Assembly (NCBI RefSeq): GCF_040183065.1
Contig: NC_091127.1
Coordinates: 23,802,391-23,866,390 of the forward strand
Direction of reading: 5' to 3'
DNA from: Periplaneta americana
Lineage: Eukaryota > Arthropoda > Insecta > Blattodea > Blattidae
DNA length: 64,000 bases
The notes beneath the pieces were generated by a model that ran no database searches, was not told where the DNA came from, and saw only the letters and a list, made by a program, of their open reading frames with translations. Below, one piece after another: positions 1 to 50,900 of the stretch; within the stretch, counting starts at the first letter, position 1; each line of letters begins with the position of its first letter. A program made the translations under genes and the position numbers.

Positions 1-530
1 AATATAACTGTTTTATAAATTCTAACATTCAGATTTCTTGACAGCAGACAGGATGTATAAGCTTCTCAACCGAATAATAACAGGCATTTCCCATATTTAT
101 TCTGTGTTTAATTTCCTCCCGAGTATCATTTATATTTGTTACTGTTGCTCCCAGGTATTTGAATTTTTCCAACTCTTCAAAAGATAAATTTCCAATTTTT
201 ATATTTCCATTTCGTACAATATTCTCATCACGAGACAATCATATACTTTGTCTTTTCGGGATTTACTTCCAAACCTATCTCTTTACTTGCTTCAAGTAAA
301 ATTCCAGTGTTTTCCCTAATCGTTTGTGAATTTTCTCCTAACATATTCACGTCATCCGCATGGACAAGCAGCAGATGTAACCCATTCAATTCCAAACCCT
401 CTCTGTTATCCTGGACTTTCCTAATAGCATACTCTAGAGCAAAGTTAAAAAGTAAAGGTGATAGTGCATCTCCTTGCTTTAGCCCACAGTGAATTGGAAA
501 AACAACTGACAGAAATTGACCACAATATCT
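1..530 (-). mobile_element. LINE fragment (TAAG-tail family), RT domain, runs off left edge
   Basis: Minus-strand reverse transcriptase remnant with the [16 protein letters not shown] block, the catalytic motif as VHADDVNML (usual Tyr replaced by His), and NPEKTKYMI. Frames are broken near 50 and 240. Same family as the copies at 3.5, 37.2, 40.9 and 63 kb. The 3' end lies beyond position 1. Confidence 0.85.
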
Positions 531-1124
531 ATCTAATTTGTTTTTTTTTTTTTTTAAATAAATAATGAAATTGAATACAACATCTATTTTATTACCTTGT
601 ATGTGACCAGCTTATGTTATTATGTAAACAAATAAGTAATAATGACCACATTTTCACAAGACACATTAGGACTATTCAGAAGTAATAACTGGTCAGTTTA
701 TCCCTCATTGCCTTTTGTTTTCGTTTACAATTAATCATGGCTACTTTACACGCAGTTAGGAGAAATAAAACGAGTCACATTCCAGTTGTCATTTATTTGG
801 GTTCTCCCATACTGTTGTAGATCGCAGGAAGATGTGTTCCATGTCAGCAAGTTTTGTAAACGATCCTGTCCCATGTGGTGGTTTTATAAGAAATTATTTA
901 ATGGCAATAGCACAGGGAAATAAATGGTCACGGGTGAAATTTCTGATTAGTGACTGACAAAAGAAAGGAGAGAAAATGCAGAGGCATAAATGGAAAAACT
1001 AGTCCTCTACATTGGCCAGTTGAATAAATACTGTGCAAATAGTGTGAACAGAACATGATTCATGACTCCTAATAATCATCAGCTAACCGTGGAAGCAAAT
1101 ACTACCCCTATATGTATTACGTAC
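531..1124. other. GIGYF intron, no feature seen
   Basis: AT-rich intronic sequence with a short T-run at 540-554. I see no coding or repeat structure. Confidence 0.5.
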
Positions 1125-38890
<37,766 letters not shown>

Positions 38891-39496
38891 CTTCGGAAAT
38901 TGCCTGCAAATGCAATATAACATAAAGTTTGGATTTTTTAACCTCAAGATTATTTGGGACAGGAGTTAAATATAGTCTACAATACATACGAATGGACAGG
39001 TCATTACATGTTATCAACAAGTATGTTTAAAGCCTGGACATAATGCAAACACCAAACATATGGTGTGTTTCTATTCATAGGTCTTTAATCACGCATGGTA
39101 TACACGTATGCTAACCAAAATAACATCAAACGTAGGAAATAAGATATGGGTAAATCATGATACAGAAAGATTTTACCCAAGATACAGGCGTAGCGGTTCA
39201 GATTCTAAACAAATATTCTGTAATATGTATATACGAGTGGTCGTAAACATATTCCTTCAAATTTATATAGTTTATAAACATATTTAAATACCAATCAAAT
39301 GCAGGATAATTTGTCATCTGGTCGAGGCCACATAGAAAACGAAGCCGAGGTGGCAATCCCACAAGCTTCAACTAACCCTCATGCCTTGTTATGACAAGTA
39401 TCAACATTATATTTATGTATATATATTTGGTGATCCGAATATATTGACAGGGAACAAAACATATGCTTGGAGAATTAAAAGAGGAATTAAAAATAC

Positions 39497-39590
39497 CTTT
39501 CTTTCTTCGGATCACTGGGTGAACGAATACCACACACCAATATGGCCGAAAGATTGATAACGACGCATGCGCAGATTTTACGTCACGTAT
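39497..39590 (-). other. candidate GIGYF 5' UTR exon
   Basis: A minus-strand donor GAAAG/GTATTT ends a segment at 39497 that lies just downstream of the promoter-like motifs. It would splice about 0.6 kb to the first coding exon at 38903. The transcription start is not determinable from sequence alone; the upper coordinate is an estimate. Confidence 0.45.
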
Positions 39591-39610
39591 TAAATTTCAC
39601 CAATCAGAAA
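39560..39610 (-). promoter_or_regulatory. candidate GIGYF promoter motifs
   Basis: On the minus strand, in order: an inverted CCAAT box (ATTGG, 39600-39604), a CRE-like TGACGTA (39579-39585) and an NRF1-like TGCGCATGCG (39564-39573). The cluster sits about 0.65 kb upstream of the GIGYF start codon exon in an otherwise AT-rich area and would suit a TATA-less housekeeping promoter. This is inference from motif co-occurrence and position. Confidence 0.5.
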
Positions 39611-39624
39611 GAATATTATTAGCA

Positions 39625-40381
39625 GGTTTGTGGTTCTGTTTACAAAATCAGCTGGCCAAAATCAAAATGCACTACACCCATTTCTTGTTACACTGATATG
39701 TAATTTGGATATTAACAATTAAAGTGTATAGACGTATCTAACGTAATATGTAATCTTCACTTATTCGTAACATATTTTGCTAACATAATTTTAGGTTTCA
39801 AAAGGATGAACTGATAAACTTATTTCTTGCGTACTTTTTATCTTTGTTTTTCTTTGTCCTACAAGAACAGAGCATCGTTCGAATGAACACTCTTGGCTCT
39901 TCTACAGTACGTAACAATTTTCGAACCTTGCAATCATTCAAACTTCCAGTCATTTATGCATCTCTACAAGGTTCGATATTGTTACTAATAAAAGCGTCAC
40001 TGCCAGTACATTTCACGCATATAATACAGTACGGTTATGCATTTTATTCAACCGGACCGATTAAAAAAAAGTTTTAATTCATATTAGAGTGTAAGTACCC
40101 GAAATGACAAAATGTATCTTCATATATTTATTCATACATGCGTGTATATTTTATGTTCACTTAATATCATTCTACCAATTCTCCATAGTCACATCGTCCA
40201 CCCATATGGAAGTTACCTGGCCTTTACAGACAGCCCCTGACAGTAGGATATAATAAAATTAATAACCCCTTGAACAGCTTTCCATCCCAATGTCATTTTC
40301 CAACAGAACCATTGATGCGTATTCACGATGCGCAGAACGAGTGACGCGGAATATTTAAATTCAAGTGCTAAACCATTTGGC
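39625..40381. other. upstream of GIGYF, no feature seen
   Basis: Intergenic sequence without recognised elements. Confidence 0.45.
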
Positions 40382-40645
40382 GATCAGGTAGCTCAGTTGA
40401 TAGAGCAACAGGTTCAATCCCAGGTGGTGGTGGGATTTTTCACGTTGCCAAAACTTCCAGAACGGTCCCGGCTCCTGTCAAATTAAGTTCCGGGAGGTAA
40501 AAAACGATCGGAACGTGATGCTGACTACACTGCCTCATTCTAGTGCCGAGATCATGAAGGCATGGAACGTTATCTCCAGAGCTCCATGCCCCCCCCCTCC
40601 CAAACGACTTTATGGTGTCTGAAAAAGGAGATATCTTTATCTTTG
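40382..40645 (+). repeat. tRNA-derived SINE, family B
   Basis: Begins GGTAGCTCAGTTGATAGAGC (A box), then directly GGTTCAATCCC (B box); the anticodon-arm part present in the 57.5-kb copy is missing. The body includes GCCTCATTCTAGTGCCGAGA and the end GGAGATATCTTTATC. Confidence 0.85.
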
Positions 40646-40897
40646 ATTTACGAAAACATTGAATCGCACATTGAAAAACTGGCTAGGCTAATATAACGTA
40701 ATTTAAGAAATGAATATTTTAGCAGCAGGAAAGGCCTTCATTGCATCAGTTCAAATTATGACAAACTTACGGTATGATTGATATACAGCGTCTCACTTCT
40801 CTTGTTTCTTCCTGTAACAGTAAATGGCATATGATGTAGCCCCTACTTAAATACAATCAAAGCTGTAGTTCTTTTAGCCACTGTAGGCGTTACCTTT

Positions 40898-41872
40898 TTC
40901 TATCTGATGCTTTTCCAATTCACTGCGGGCTAAAGCAAGGAGATGCACTATCACCTTTACTTTTTAACTTCGCTCTAGAATATGCCATTAGGAAAGTTCA
41001 GGATAACACAGAGGGTTTGGAATTGAACGGGTTACATCAGCTTCTTGTCTACGCGGATGATGTGAATATGTTAGGAGAAAATCCACAAACGATTAGGGAA
41101 AACACGGAAATTCTACTTGAAGCAAGTAAAGAGATAGGGTTGGAAGTAAATCCCGAAAAGACTAAGTATATGATTATGTCTCGTGATCAGAATATTTTAC
41201 GAAATGGAACTATAAAAGTTGGAGATTTATCCTTCGAAGAGGTGGAAAAATTCAAATATCTTGGAGCAACAGTAACAAATGTAAATGACACTCGGGAGGA
41301 AATTAAACGCAGAATAAATATGGGAAATGCCTGTTATTATTCGGTTGAGAAGCTGTTGTCATCTAGTCTGCTGTCAAAAAATCTGAAAGTTAGAATTTAT
41401 AAAACAATCATATTGCCGGTTGTTCTGTATGGCTGTGAAACTTGGACTCACTTTGAGAGAGGAACAGAGATTGAGGGTTTTTGAGAATAAGGTTCTTAGG
41501 AAAATATTTGGGGCTAAGAGGGATTAAGTTACAGGAGAATGGAGAAAGTTACACAACGCAGAGCTGCACGCATTGTATCCTTCACCTGACATAATCAGGA
41601 ACATTAAATCCAGACGTTTGAGATGGGCAGGGCATGTAGCACGTATGGGCGAATCCAGAAATGCATATAGTGTTAGCTGGGAGGCCAGAGGGGAGAAGAC
41701 CTTTGGGGAGGCCGAGACGTAGATGGGAAGATAATATTAAAATGGATTTGAGGGAGGTGGGATATGATGATCGAGACTGGATTAATCTTGCTCAGGATAG
41801 GGACCAATGGTGGGCTTATGTGAGGGCGGCAATGAACCTCCGGGTTCCTTAAAAGCCAGTAAGTAAGTAAGA
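40898..41872 (+). mobile_element. LINE (TAAG-tail family) with 10-bp TSD
   Basis: Longest copy: [20 protein letters not shown], catalytic [31 protein letters not shown] (2-base loss, frameshift near 41447), then [20 protein letters not shown] to AAMNLRVP and the (TAAG)n tail. Duplication CGTTACCTTT at 40888-40897 and 41873-41882. The intact YADD shows a recent ancestor was active. Confidence 0.92.
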
Positions 41873-42197
41873 CGTTACCTTTGGTGCACCATGAGAGGCG
41901 AACTACATCAACACTGCACAATGATAATTAATGAAGCAATGATGGAATTCAAGGAGAAACGGGAGTATCTCGCAAAAACCTACCACCAAGTACCATCTTT
42001 GTCCACTGCAAATTTCAGTTGGACCCACATCCAAATTACCAGCATGGAAAGCCAATGCTCTAGCCATTTGAAGGATTCTCAGAAATAACGTGCTAACTCA
42101 CTTGTTTCTTTTAAATTTTGCAAGAGAGCATTTCTTAACTTTAATACATTAATAAGATATCATTAGTTTAATCTAATTTAATTTGTTACCATATTAC

Positions 42198-42380
42198 CAC
42201 AGTCTAGCATATATAGTCACGAAGCTCAATATGCAATAAATATGCATCCATAGATAGTTGCTAACCACTAGGATCGCTACTATCGCCCCATTACAGGCAA
42301 TGTGAAATAGTACCTGCACAGTCTATTGTTCCTGGTAACCTCAACAACTCAAGCTTCGTGACTGTATATACTAGACTGTG
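42198..42380. mobile_element. MITE, single unit of the 27.7-kb family
   Basis: CACAGTCTAGCATATATAGT at the left and CTGTATATACTAGACTGTG at the right. The body contains ATGCATCCATAGATAGTTGC. 183 bp. Confidence 0.85.
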
Positions 42381-44380
42381 ATGTTACAATGCAGGATTTT
42401 TTGCCATTGTGATTTACTACAAAAAAAAATAGTTCACGAGCTAGCAGATAGGACCTAAAAACAAACATAAACAAAAAGTGACTTAGCTTGTTTTTCCTGT
42501 GAATCTTTCATTTTATCCAATGCCTACCCACTTCACTTATGTGAATCGGGTTCTGCACATTGCAGATAGATGGCAGGATGGTGGCCCATTTTCAATTTGC
42601 ATACCATTCAGCAGGTTACTGTAGATGATGTGTATCTGTGGACAGTTATGTCAAGTGTTGGAGTAAGAGTAGGGTAGAGTAGTGGTATTCAATTTATGGT
42701 ACATGGGCTTTCTCAAGAGGTACGCATCCCACTGATCCACTATGTATGTAAAAATGCTGATATATTTTATATTTGTTGATAATTATTGTATTTTACATAC
42801 TTTCATGGTTTTTTTATTCATATAATTACAATACATTTTGGAGGTGCGAAAAAAGAAATTTGGAGGTACACTAGCAAAAAAATTGATGTAGGGAATGAAG
42901 AGGGTACGTAATTTAACTGTTCACAAATTTACATAAAACAGCTGTAGGGTACTGCATATTGAAGTCATTTGTAATATTTACGAAATCAGCACTTGAAGGT
43001 TGTGTTAAAATATATTAGGGTGCTATTGCAACTCTTTTCATTTAAATCTAAATGTTACAAATTTTAGTGCTTCAACTGTGCATAACATATACGTCTACAC
43101 TATGGTAAATCCTTGTACAGAGCCTGCTTCATGTAGTGTTGCACTTTCAATACTTGGAAAATTTACAATGCAAAGTATTAATTTTGTATATATTTAATTC
43201 CTTTTAGCCAATTTTTGTTCCCCCATCAATACTAAGTTACCTACCTCACTTATAAGTTTTATTCTAAGTATGTAGTACAATCACAAAGAAACTCATCTGA
43301 CAGTTCTTAAAGTGAAATGTCATTTTATTTGAAATAGATGTTAATTTTTCTTAAATTATATTTCCTGTGCATATTTTCCAGATAAATGATCTGTGAATAC
43401 TAAATTTTAATAAAATTCAATCACTATAGTTACAAACATACTGACATGCTCAAAACCAATTAGGGCTGCTGAAAACATATACATTTCCACACAAATTTCT
43501 AAATCCATTTTTTGTACAACCACAATGCTTTCTTTCATAATATAGTGAAAAGGAAACTTGGAAACTAAAATTGGTAATTATCACAAGTTCACTTACATTC
43601 TTCATCCCTGATATGTGTGCCAAACTATACGAAACTTTGAGGTTGTATTTATTTGCAAAATTAGTATGAAAATGGCAACTATTCACTTTTAAACGTTACT
43701 TGCAAACTCCTAACATATGCATGACATCATTCATGGTCTTTTTTATTTATTTATTTTTTTTAAGAAAAGTATTATAAAACTCAAATTTCAGTATCCCCTT
43801 TTTAAAAACCTTATTCTGTAATATTAACTCTAAGTACAACAGTACGAAATTACGATGTTATGTCAGTCCTCATGCAAAAAAGTATCTTGTAATTTCATAC
43901 AAAAGCAGTCTCTGAACCCTAGCAGGTATTAGCTAGATTTTTCCTCGTGTTCACATTGAGCTGTTATATCATTTTAATCAATGTAGAATAATTACTTACC
44001 TGATTCAGCTACAGCTGGACTAAACACGGAATCTTCGCAATTTACTTGCAACTCATGGTGTAACATGAGAGGTTTACAGTTAACCCCTCTCCCGAGGGGA
44101 GGGACAGAAATTAAATTCAATCATCTTAACAAAATATAGATTACCATAAAAAACTTACAATAATTATCCCTAAAAAAATTATAACTATTTCAATCTGATA
44201 TTCGTGGTATTTTGTTTTATAATTTAGTTATTGCTTTATGATTAAAATATTATGATTTTAATATGTACTGTGACTGTATCATTGTTCCAATAATCAGTTA
44301 TTGCTTAAATAATTTACTTCAATTCGAAAAAAAATGGATTAAATAGTTTTCATGAAAACAATTTTTTTAAACCAATAGTG
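42381..44380. other. intergenic, little recognised
   Basis: About 2 kb of AT-rich sequence. A segment near 42675-42740 (GTGGTATTCAATTTATGG, AGAGGTACGCATCCC) looks like one end of a hAT-type element without a partner. A short GC palindrome (CCCCTCTCCCGAGGGGAG) lies near 44084-44101. Confidence 0.4.
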
Positions 44381-44384
44381 CTCT

Positions 44385-45065
44385 TTCATCATCATCCTGT
44401 CAAATACTAGTCCCAAAAGAACTGTTACGGCCTGAAAAAAGCGATTTTGTTGTCATCTTTTCATAGGTCGACCAAGTAACCATTTCTCATTTGGACAATA
44501 CTTCATTATTGCCTTAGGGATCCTGGATGAAACCATTCTTGAGACGTGTTCCTTCCAGTTTAACTGATATCTGGAGATGTAGTCCAGTATTGATGACACA
44601 TTAAGTCCTTGAAGGATATCTTCATTTTTCTTTCGATTCCATTTAGTATAGCCAGCTGTTCAGCGAATGAATCTCATCTCGCAAGCTGTTAGTCTGCTTT
44701 CATCTTTTGTCCTTATAGTCACTCCCATAACATAAGAATGGTCGAGCTATTATTTGATAAAGACGAGTACGAGTTGATTTTTGTACTAACGAAGGTTTAA
44801 AACTCTATTAATGATGCCCATTGATTTGTTGAATTTTACAATTTTCTCTGATAAATCCAAATTTTCAACAAAAGAAAGTTTATATCCTAAATAATTAAAC
44901 TCATTAACTCTTTCCAAAATTGTGTTATTTAAACAAATTTTGCTTGGTATTGGGTATTTATCACAAAGGGCCATTATTTTTGTTTTGTTAATGGATATTT
45001 CCATTGAATATTTTTGAGCTATTAAATTTAAATTATGTACTGACCATTGCAAATCATCTGCTCTC
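44385..45065 (-). mobile_element. LINE RT C-terminal fragment
   Basis: Minus-strand: QWSVHNLNLIAQKYSMEISI, NKTKIMALCDKYPIPSKICL, NEFNYLGYKLSF, then degenerate SYGSD and RPMKR-like blocks. Post-YADD region of a non-LTR RT, broken by stops. Confidence 0.75.
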
Positions 45066-45400
45066 CTTTATAAACCATTAATAAAAAAAAAACAAAGGAA
45101 AAACAACTGTTAGGAAAAACAATGCCATAGTAAGAAGTTTGTTTTGGTTAGGATTCAAGTGTATTGAGACCCTATATAATTAATAAAATACAGTAAATAG
45201 AAAAATCGGTGGCAATACAGTCATGCATGCACAGACATTATTTTCATGCACTTGTGAAAATTTACCATTTTCCAATTATCATGGCCCTTATCAAACGATG
45301 ACAGAAACATGGCAAGATTACTATGACACAGGGTCAGCAAGACATGAAGCCTCCACCAAACAGAACACACATCACACTGCCAATGGACAAATCAAGTGTT

Positions 45401-45621
45401 TGGGTAAAGGGGATTAAGTAATTTTTTGTGCAAATGGAGTTTTGTTCCCCAGGTGAAAACACAAGTTTAATTCTACAAGTAAACGAGCAAAAAAACAAAA
45501 GAATACTAGCATTTCATGTGTTTGTGTAGAAAATTATTTGCAATAGGGACCCGAAGTTTAATTTCATTTATCTCAAAACTCATTTTTATGACTTACCCCC
45601 CTTTATCCAAACACCATCTTC
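45401..45621. mobile_element. MITE with TIRs (family of 2793-3006)
   Basis: GTGTTTGGGTAAAGGGGATT at the left and, reversed, GTGTTTGGATAAAGGGGGGT at the right. 0.22 kb, non-coding. Confidence 0.75.
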
Positions 45622-45633
45622 AACACGAAGTTA

Positions 45634-46252
45634 TACTGCGTGTTCAGTTCAAAGTGTGTCATGGCTCACTGTATGCCGTCACGTGGCTAGTCGATGAGCC
45701 TAGAGAATTCAATCTTCCTACACTTCCACAGAGGCGTATTACTTATGTGCCAGAGAAGTTGCCTAGCAAGTATGACGTTCATTCTGAAGAGTACTTACCG
45801 ATACGTATGGTAACACCTGTAGCGGCAGGAATGTCAACTGTTTGGAAACATGTACTGAGGTGAGTTTTTTTTTCTTACTGTCGGGATATGTGGAGAGGGT
45901 TAAGATGATTACTTATGTACAGTATTTGTTGACATTAACTTCTACCGTCAACATGGACATGGAGCATTTTATTTGTGTTGTGGAATGTTGCCGTACGCAA
46001 CCGATGGTAACAAATATCCTGCGTACGACTTGCCCGAGCAAAACACAGTTCGAAAGAGGTTATGGTAGCACACAGACTTTACAGACCACCACCTGTTGCT
46101 ACGACATTCAAGTTATACTGTACACGTTCTTAAGTTCAGATTGAACGCCTTGATTAATAGGCAACTTCTCTGACATAAAAGCTGAAACCCTCTTCAAATC
46201 GCTGACTCACAACAGTGACGTCATGACATACTTTGAAATGAACACTCAGTAG
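45634..46252. mobile_element. TIR element, 0.6 kb, superfamily unknown
   Basis: Left TACTGCGTGTTCAGTTCAAA and right, reversed, TACTGAGTGTTCATTTCAAA (similarity continues to GTCATG). Apparent open frames here (for instance EFNLPTLPQRRITYVPEKLP) lie inside the element and match no family I know. Confidence 0.65.
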
Positions 46253-46807
46253 TTGCATACGTGAACTATTGTGTACACTATGAGCAGTAATGAATTTCTA
46301 AAGTGTTGTAAGAATTCTTAGAATAGTTCCCTTCAGAAGGAAAAGTAAAGCTGGGAGAACATGTAGATTTTAGGCACGTGAAAGGAATTGTTTCACTGCA
46401 AGATGGAATTTCTGACAAAATTTACTGACCATTTTTGGCCCACATGAAAAATTAAACTCTGCTAGTCATCATCCTATAAGTGAGGTAATAATTTCGTACA
46501 CATCGAAAATGAAATAATTAATAAATTAGTAATTTGTTAGGGCCAAATAATGGAAAACACATTCAAGTGTTCATGCATGAGGTGTCCGTATATTTACACA
46601 ATTTAAAAGTAAGGTAAAAAACTAATTGAATGCGATTTATTTCCTTTTTAATATTTTCAGCTGCAGTTATATTTTATTGAGAGATAACTTGGTAGTGATT
46701 CGGTGAATACAGCAGGATTAAAAACTGTCATATTGAGGAATTACCCCAGTACCCTCAAAGCCATCAGGTACAGGATATACTGATCTAAATAGTTGCAGTA
46801 TACTGTT
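46253..46807. other. intergenic, no feature seen
   Basis: No recognisable feature. Confidence 0.45.
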
Positions 46808-46810
46808 TAA

Positions 46811-47972
46811 GGGCTCGTCTCCACTATTAAACATTTAACAACAACATGTTAAATGTTAAACTGTTTACTGTTAACATCCCAACATGTTGATTAAACATAT
46901 TAATGCTAATTTCATTGAACACACTGTCCACACTGTTAAACATGTTAAACTTTACTTTGCTTGCGTAGTCCACCATAAACAGTATGAGATTTTAATGTAG
47001 GTAGCGTCTTGTTTTCAAACCTTGGACAATGGACTCTGATGAAGATGGTTTGGCTTTTGTAATAATCTCTATTGCTTGTTACAAGGCCTTGAAAAGGAAG
47101 AAATGAGAATGTGGATGCGGCAATATCTTAGTAAAAGACACAATGCAGAAGACATTATAAACGAGCATAAAGTTGAAGATCGATTTGGATTCAAAAACTT
47201 GCTGAAAATGTCAGAACACGATTTTAATAATTTAGTGCTGCAAAAAATATTTTTTGTCATATCAAAGGAAAGCACACAATTAAGAGCAGCCATTTCACCT
47301 CATTAAAAAAAATTACAGCGAGATTAACTGTCATAGGAGCTATACATGATAAATGTTAAAGGAGCAGCTAATATCACGTTATTCTTTCCGAAGTTTTACA
47401 AATGTTAATGTTAATATATGTCACCAAATACGACCATTACTGATGTCAACATAGCATTAACGTTTAGCGTACCACAAGGATGCGAAAACTCTCCATTGTA
47501 TTCTCGAGAACAGTTAATAATTTCATTTCTCTAAAACAGTCGGCCTTCTTTGGTTTGTCTCTGTATTATTTTGCAGCCACATTTCACAAACAAGGCTTTT
47601 CCATCAGTGCAGTAACCAACTTTATTTTAACGGTATTTTCTTTCGTCCACTCCAGTACTTCAAACAACTTACAGCCAACTCTAAGGATTGTATAAAAAAA
47701 ATCAAGAGGTGCTCCTAGTTACGCGCCACAAAATCGAAGAAAGTTAGCTGCTATAGAAACTGTACGAACTTTGCCGAATTGTACCGACATTGCACGAGCA
47801 AGTGAATTGACTTGACTTGTTTTCCATTTCTGCTGGAAAACACGCCAACATGTTAAAAGTGTTAACTTCAACATACTCAGTTAACATGTTAAGTCAATTG
47901 AGACTTGAAATGTCCATATACATGTTAAATTCAACATGTTGTTGTTAAATGTTTAATAGTGGAGACGAAGCT
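46811..47972 (+). mobile_element. PIF/Harbinger element, internally deleted
   Basis: TIRs CTCGTCTCCACTATTAAACA (left) and CTTCGTCTCCACTATTAAAC (right, reversed), TAA on both sides (46808-46810, 47973-47975). Subterminal regions are packed with the palindrome-like word AACATGTTAA. Confidence 0.85.
47031..47306 (+). pseudogene. Harbinger transposase (HARBI1-like) N-terminal remnant
   Basis: MDSDEDGLAFVIISIACYKA, then MRMWMRQYLSKRHNAEDIIN and EDRFGFKNLLKMSEHDFNNL, the conserved N-terminal block of PIF/Harbinger nucleases. The catalytic DDE domain is absent; a frameshift at about 47090 separates the first 20 residues. Confidence 0.7.
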
Positions 47973-47975
47973 TAA

Positions 47976-50900
47976 GGATAAAAAGAATGGTTGAAAGAAA
48001 TGTTCAAATTTTTCCACTGAAAATGCAAAAGCATTGCATTGTATTAGATCTATCATCACATAACAAAGTACAATTCAAATGTAGCTCTTTTCATGTCTAA
48101 CACAGTTTTGAAAGCTCTTGGCCCCTATAAATATAAAACAGACACATACAGACTGAAAATGATGCCCTTCAAAGCTCTGACAATCACACACTTAAATACA
48201 CAAGAACAGCATTGTAGAAACCTGCTCCTTGTGACAGCTTTTTACAAGACTTGCTCTCTTCAGTTCAAGACCAGTACCAAAAATCAACTGAAATTACCAT
48301 ATTTTAAATTCATAACAGGATATTGTCATAAAAATACTTCTTTTACCTACATACTTATTGCAAGCAGACTCATCTTGAAGAGAACATGTTTTGTATGCGT
48401 AAGTAGAATGTAATAAAACAGGTGAAAGAAATAAAAAATCTTGCTCTTGCATTATGGGACATTTCCACTGCTTGATATGCATTTTAACGTGATATCAGTT
48501 GGTTCAAACACTGATTTCAAAGGTTGATATTACTGTGTCAATCAAAACAAAAACTTCATGAAACACTATTGCTCTAATTTCAAAGACACAAATCAGACAA
48601 TTTTTCATCTTCTAAAAATTTTAGACACTGTATTCACTATTTTGACGGTTTCATTTTATTCTGAAGCGAGTTTTGTGATTTTTTAAACAAATAAACGAAT
48701 TCTAAGAAATTTGAAGCCACCTGAGTTGAACTATGATTAAATACGTTCCAAATGTGACCCCAGTAACTTGCTAGCAGCATAACAAACAGCAGATATATGG
48801 GGAGAATGCCAAAGAAGTTAAATGGGGGAGGGGAGAATCCTTCCAGAGCAAAATAATATGTTTAAAGCCACTACCAATGAAACAAAATAAATACGAAATA
48901 AAAATAATAATACTGAAATATAATGGGGCAGTCTTCAATAACAAACTTTTAAATTCATTACAACACTAGTTATGTAATTACATAAACAATTCTGGAACCT
49001 CTGTTAAAGGGATAAAAGGAAGAAGGAAAGTGATTTCGACTGTAACACTTCAGACTTAATGTTAGTGTTCCTAACATTCTGGATACTTCCGGAGTTCTGC
49101 TTAAAGAATGGATAATATTTCTCTTCTAATCTTGAATTTAGCTGACATTATTCCTGTATAAAATAAAAACAAATGTTTTATAGCATAGTTCACAATAACG
49201 ATTTCCATTGTATCAATGCAATTCAATGATCTTTCTTCCTGGTACGTCTGTTCAGTTGTTATTCTCCTTGCAACCATTCCTGGCCACTGACCTTTGACAT
49301 GATACGCTCATCCCAAACAACCATATGACACATAGCATATTTTAATCAATGAGAGAAGACTGACCCTAAGCAGGCGAAATTTCATGTTTAATTCTTCTTC
49401 TATCACATTCCATGACTGAGTACAATCTGCTGTTTACTAATCATAACTTCTTGTTTACAGTTCAGTTATTTCCAAAAAATCTGTAATGAGTACCCTGTAT
49501 CTTAAATATTGTGCTAATGTTTATGTAATTTCATAGATTCTAGTTCCAAGAACTTTACATAACATTAGACGAAACCGTTGGCAAGATGTACAATTTCATA
49601 AAATGAGAGGTAAAGAAGAAAGAAGTTTCTTCCCGGCATATGTGAAAAAAGTTACAGCAAGAGTGGAAAAGCATAGTCAAAATTACTACATTATCAAAAT
49701 AATCAGTTTCGAGAATTGCAAATGAGTGAAAACTATATAAAAACGGAGTATAGTACATATTTCTTTAGGACAAAAAAAATTTAAATAGAATATGTATAAT
49801 GTATTTAATTAGTTTTAAGCAATTTTATTCCTATAACAACATGGTCTATTGCATTATCCTGGCATCTGACTCACTCTATGGCCAAGAATGGTTGCAGGAT
49901 ATGAAATTGATTACACAAAATTCACAGAGATCTATCACGGTATCTATGACACCAAGTTATCACTTGGTAATGACATAACCAGAACTACGTATCTACAGAA
50001 TTTTATTATGTGATACTAACACGAAACACAATTAAGACAAATGACATTATAATGTATATCACTGGATTTTGAGCTTCAGGTCCCTTAGTTTTAAACATAC
50101 GATGCATTTCTCCTGTACAAATTATTTTAAAAAATTCACAACTCAAGCAAAGTAATAGATTTTGAAAGAGACTTCATGAAAACTATGATATTTAAGTTAA
50201 GGTTAATGTGATATGTGAGGAATTAGATGACAACTGATATCTCTTTCAAGATTATACATTGCCGTTGGTTGTGTTATTGTACAATGTTTCAGTACATAAA
50301 TATAAAACAGGAAAATATTCCTTGTAAACATTCACTACTGGAACTTTAATACAATATTATACAATACTCTAGAAGAATTTCACTTAGAAATAACTAAAAA
50401 AAAATAATCGAAGTAACAATTTTGCAAGCTGATGTTTCAAGAAGAGATTGTCAGAAGCACTGGTACTTAAAGAGAGCTCTTACATGACCAAACAAATCAG
50501 TTCAGATAAAGAAAATATATGATTCCATATACATTTTTGCTAGCACAGAGGAATTTAAAGCGCATTGTGTGTGTGTCTATTATAGAGGCCAGGCAAGGTA
50601 AGGCAAAAAAGAAGTATTTTCTTCTTTTTAATAATTCGTCTGTTTGAAACATGTGTTAAGCTGTACGTGAATTAAACTTCCCCACAAAATACCTTTAATT
50701 CTACAGTAATATTTTCATGCTGAAGTTCAACTATTAGGTTCAATTGTTTATACGACAGCCTTCATATTTCATTTTCAAATTAATGAACTCCTGATTGAGA
50801 CAAACCACCATTTGCCAAAAGATGAAACTGTAACAGAATTTAGTGACTTTTTAAAAGATACAAAACTGTAAAATTTCAATAATATATTCAGAATTAGTTT

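Noticed and set aside
45516..45863. Independent 115-codon gene
   Set aside because: The frame begins in one MITE and ends in another TIR element, and has no recognisable domain.
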